Positions 61,680-64,000 of a DNA stretch of 64,000 nucleotides are shown here, piece after piece. The stretch covers positions 49,981 through 113,980 of the forward strand of contig NZ_SRXN01000022.1 of NCBI RefSeq assembly GCF_004827385.1, in the 5' to 3' direction. Position 1 is the stretch's first letter. Each line of letters begins with the position of its first letter. Position numbers and translations under genes: made by a program. The DNA comes from Ensifer sp. MPMI2T (GTDB taxonomy: Bacteria > Pseudomonadota > Alphaproteobacteria > Rhizobiales > Rhizobiaceae). A model generated the notes under the pieces. It was given only the letters and a program-made list of their open reading frames with translations, ran no database searches and was not told where the DNA came from.

Positions 61680-62324
61680 ATGGCCGCAAAGGGCTTGATT
61701 ACCGGAGATGATGGACTTGATCGTTGCGCCTGGCACGGCAATCTCGACGACTACCGGCGCTACCATGACGAGGAGTGGGGCCGGCCGGTTACGGACGATC
61801 ATCGGCTATTCGAGAAGATCTGCCTGGAAGGCTTTCAGTCGGGCCTGTCGTGGTTGACGATCTTGCGGAAGCGCGAAGCGTTTCGCGCGGCATTCGCCGG
61901 TTTCGATTTCGACCGGGTTGCCGAATTCGGCGAGGCCGATATCGAGCGTTGCCTCGCCGACACCGGTATCGTGCGCCACCGCGGCAAGATCGTCTCGACC
62001 GTCAACAACGCGCGGCGGGCCAAGGAACTGCGCGCGGAATTCGGCTCGCTTGCCTCCTATTTCTGGTCCCACGAGCCGGATGAGAGCGAGCGTCCGAAGA
62101 TTGTGAGCTACGAGGCCTTGATCGCCAATCCGACGACCGCCACGTCGACACGCATTTCGAAGGACCTGAAGAAGCGCGGCTGGACCTTTGTCGGACCGAC
62201 GACGATCTACGCCTTCATGCAGGCCATGGGGCTCGTCAACGACCACATCGAAGGCTGCTTTTGCCGCGCGAACATCGAGGATATGCGGCAACAATTCAAA
62301 AGGCCGGCGCGCCAGCCCGCGTGA
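61680..62324 (+). CDS. tag: DNA-3-methyladenine glycosylase I
   Basis: A 214-residue HhH-type glycosylase that removes 3-methyladenine from DNA. Conserved features: DRCAWHGNLDDYRRYHDEEW, GRPVTDDHRLFEKICLEGFQ, SGLSWLTILRKREAF, and the zinc-binding Cys/His set including HIEGCFCR at the end. Likely its own promoter; convergent with the DUF305 gene. Confidence 0.95.
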   Translation: MAAKGLITGDDGLDRCAWHGNLDDYRRYHDEEWGRPVTDDHRLFEKICLEGFQSGLSWLTILRKREAFRAAFAGFDFDRVAEFGEADIERCLADTGIVRHRGKIVSTVNNARRAKELRAEFGSLASYFWSHEPDESERPKIVSYEALIANPTTATSTRISKDLKKRGWTFVGPTTIYAFMQAMGLVNDHIEGCFCRANIEDMRQQFKRPARQPA

Positions 62325-62353
62325 ACCGAGGCGCCGGCCGAAGGTTTTATTCG

Positions 62354-62731
62354 TCAGCCGCCGTTCTTGGCGAGCCATTCCTTCATCATTTTGATTTCGC
62401 CTTCCTGGGCTTTGATGATGTTCTCCGCCAGTTTGCGGATTTCTTCATCCTTGCCGTGTTCCAGCTCAATCTTGGCCATGTCGATCGCCCCCTGGTGGTG
62501 GGCGATCATGCCGCGCACGAAGTCGACGTCGGTGTTGCCGGTGAAGACGATGTCCATGTCTTTGTGCATCTTGGCGTTTGCCACGGCGAAAGCCTTGCTG
62601 GACGGCGATGTGTCGCCCGTCGAGTCTGCCGCTTCCATTGAGCCATGCATGTGACCGCTTTCCTGTGCGAACGAAGGGGCGATGGCAAGTGCTGCCAACA
62701 TCAAGGCGGCGGCGATGGTTTTCGGGGACAT
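62354..62731 (-). CDS. Exported DUF305 protein
   Basis: A 125-residue protein with Sec signal (MSPKTIAAALMLAALAIAPS). The DUF305 ferritin-like helix motif is DVDFVRGMIAHHQGAIDMAK, then KLAENIIKAQEGEIKMMKEW. These proteins are commonly found with metal (especially copper) resistance genes. The upstream gene 63255 is on the same strand 140 bases away. Confidence 0.88.
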   Translation of the reverse strand: MSPKTIAAALMLAALAIAPSFAQESGHMHGSMEAADSTGDTSPSSKAFAVANAKMHKDMDIVFTGNTDVDFVRGMIAHHQGAIDMAKIELEHGKDEEIRKLAENIIKAQEGEIKMMKEWLAKNGG

Positions 62732-62871
62732 GATGTTTTCCTTTCGAAATCTTATCGATATTCGCGGGTGCTTATCGCGATGTGCGGGGACTGTCCGTTT
62801 CCGCGCGGAGGCGCCGAAAAGCGGAGAGATGTTTCAGACGTTCGGACGTTCCTCGCGATAACCGCGGCGTC

Positions 62872-63255
62872 CTAGATCGAAAGGAAGGGCTTGGGTGGCG
62901 GAACCGGCGGGCTCACCTTCACGTCGTCCGGCGCCGCGTAGTGCCGCAATGAAAGGCGGCTGGACGGGGTTTCCGGCGGCATCACTTTGGACTGGGCCGG
63001 GCTGATTGCCAGACATGCCGCGCAAAGCACGGGATGCAGTTGCTTCGTTGGAAGGTCGCAGCGCTCGCTCGCCTCGCAACGCTCGTCATGGACTAGCGCG
63101 TGTTGGCCAGAAGCATGATGCTCTGCGGCAACGGCCGCCAGATGATGCCGCACCATGCCAGTTGTGGCGACATCCCGAGCCTGTGTCGCAGCTGAGAGCG
63201 CGCCGACCAAAGGCGCGGACAGGAACAGCAGGACGAGGGCGAGGCGGCGCAGCAT
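62872..63255 (-). CDS. Exported His/Cys-rich small protein
   Basis: ATG 63255 gives 127 residues with a signal peptide (MLRRLALVLLFLSAPLVGAL). The mature part contains His and Cys clusters (HHLAAVAAEHHASGQHALVH, CEASERC, VLCAACL), suggesting metal binding as in DUF2946-like copper proteins. It precedes the DUF305 gene, supporting a joint metal-linked role, by inference. Confidence 0.55.
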   Translation of the reverse strand: MLRRLALVLLFLSAPLVGALSAATQARDVATTGMVRHHLAAVAAEHHASGQHALVHDERCEASERCDLPTKQLHPVLCAACLAISPAQSKVMPPETPSSRLSLRHYAAPDDVKVSPPVPPPKPFLSI

Positions 63256-63307
63256 GCATGTAAGATAGGTTAAGTTACCGCAAGTGGAAGAGGTGTTGGC
63301 GGCCGCG

Positions 63308-63730
63308 TCACGTCGCCGACGCATGCCGGGGAAAAGCAAATACGCCCTGCAGCGTACCGTCCCCAACTTCACTGGCAAGGGTCGAATTTCCGACGCAACA
63401 GAGCGGCGAGGACTGTCCAGATCGACCACGCACGAGCGTGGAGAAGTAGAAGGAGGATGATGCCCCGGTCGCCTGCTCCAGAACGTTCAGAATTATCGAT
63501 CTGTCGTCTCCGTCGTGGGCGCGCAACAGGTCGACGATGCCGCAGGGGTTCCGCGATGCGCCGAGAAGCGCGAGCGTTTGCGGTCCCAGAAGGAAGGTGC
63601 CGCTGGCAATGTGGCAGCGCCACGGCTCGACGAGATAATCCTCTCGCTCCAGATCGCGCGTCCAACCTTCATGCGCCTGCAGATGGGCGGGTTCGATGGC
63701 GCCGTCACCGGGATTCACAAATTTCAGCAT
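63308..63730 (-). CDS. Hypothetical PAS-like protein
   Basis: A 140-residue protein. The beta-rich stretch (LEREDYLVEPWRCHIASGTF to STLVRGRSGQSSPLCCVGNS) has the strand-helix-strand order of PAS-like sensing domains, with no output domain attached. Family assignment is by eye only. The upstream gap 63731-64000 holds a partial RIME element. Confidence 0.45.
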   Translation of the reverse strand: MLKFVNPGDGAIEPAHLQAHEGWTRDLEREDYLVEPWRCHIASGTFLLGPQTLALLGASRNPCGIVDLLRAHDGDDRSIILNVLEQATGASSSFYFSTLVRGRSGQSSPLCCVGNSTLASEVGDGTLQGVFAFPRHASAT

Positions 63731-63822
63731 GTCGCCAAAATCTCCACTGAAACCCTTGCGTCGTTCGCGGGCTCTTCTTTCGCGTCGACATCTGTTCCGG
63801 CTTTCAAGCGGAGCATTGCCCT

Positions 63823-63870
63823 GCTGCAGCGTCCTTTGCGCGTCCGATAGGACGCGCGGCGCTGTAGAGG
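63823..63870 (-). repeat. Partial RIME-type palindrome, copy F
   Basis: CTGCAGCGTCCTTTGCGCGT and GACGCGCGGCGCTGTAG form one palindromic module of the RIME type in inverted orientation; the second module is absent. Confidence 0.7.
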
Positions 63871-64000
63871 CGCTGCCGGCGGTGTGCCGAATCGCATCGG
63901 ATTGCCGGACAACCCGACCGATCAGCGTTTAACCTATAGAAGAGTATCGAAACAAGTACAATCACAGATGTGTTATTGAGGGGCGGGGGCTGTACGGCAG

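Overview
The window is high-GC alphaproteobacterial DNA, most likely from a Rhizobiaceae chromosome and probably Sinorhizobium/Ensifer. The evidence is the mix of core genes (guaB, gshA, rlmE, a glcD-glcE-glcF set, DUF1127, DUF3422 and DUF937 genes) and at least six mosaic palindromic intergenic repeats of the Rhizobium RIME type. No species call can be made from sequence reading alone.

Layout. Positions 1 to about 33,588 are an accessory island lying against the 3' end of a tRNA-Gln(CTG) gene (33,589-33,662, minus strand), the likely attachment site. The far end of the island and any integrase are outside the window or absent. Positions 33,663-64,000 are ordinary chromosome.

The left part of the island (1-12.7 kb) is phage- or ICE-like: the tail of a possible tape-measure protein, a DUF3102-like protein, an immunity-type control region (XRE repressor, membrane protein, twin palindromic operators, a divergent small gene and an S24-like protein whose catalytic serine is alanine), a PIN-domain protein, lipoproteins, a membrane thermonuclease and many very small genes. 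Several genes here are broken: an SRAP-family gene with four frameshifts, an amber-interrupted gene, a zinc-ribbon gene and a duplicated membrane-protein gene. At 12.9-16.9 kb there is a stand-alone LigD-type ATP-dependent DNA ligase and a diverged copy truncated at the adenylation motif, with a MarR-like gene and an IS110 element between them. At 19-23.5 kb an IS66 element carrying a GNAT acetyltransferase passenger sits inside an IS3-family element, with an exact 8-bp target duplication, next to a uracil-DNA-glycosylase-like remnant.

The right part of the island (17-30 kb) holds several compact, apparently undescribed modules that pair a membrane protein with a soluble or PUA-like partner: 17.1-17.9 kb, 23.6-25.7 kb (minus) and 26.9-28.6 kb, plus a two-TM beta-sandwich membrane protein at 28.9-29.9 kb. 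Size, architecture and position suggest phage-defence or conflict systems, but that is inference. Small DNA-binding, possibly excisionase-like genes lie between these modules and the tRNA. A hairpin with an identical 20-nt core occurs at both ends of the island (2.1 and 28.8 kb) with differing self-complementary flanks.

The core segment runs: a Ppx/GppA phosphatase with an 18-bp tandem repeat at its 3' end overlapping rlmE; a VOC protein; an MFS exporter; a frameshifted Tat-exported metallo-beta-lactamase-fold hydrolase; guaB; a MAPEG-like protein; an alcohol dehydrogenase; a dienelactone hydrolase; a LysR regulator; a DUF1127 gene; a candidate small RNA; a DUF937 protein; gshA; rsmE; a PiT phosphate transporter; a NUDIX hydrolase; a FadR-type regulator; a DUF3422 protein; a second LysR regulator; the glycolate oxidase genes glcD-glcE, then a membrane gene and two RIME repeats before glcF; two L,D-transpeptidases; tag; and small exported proteins.
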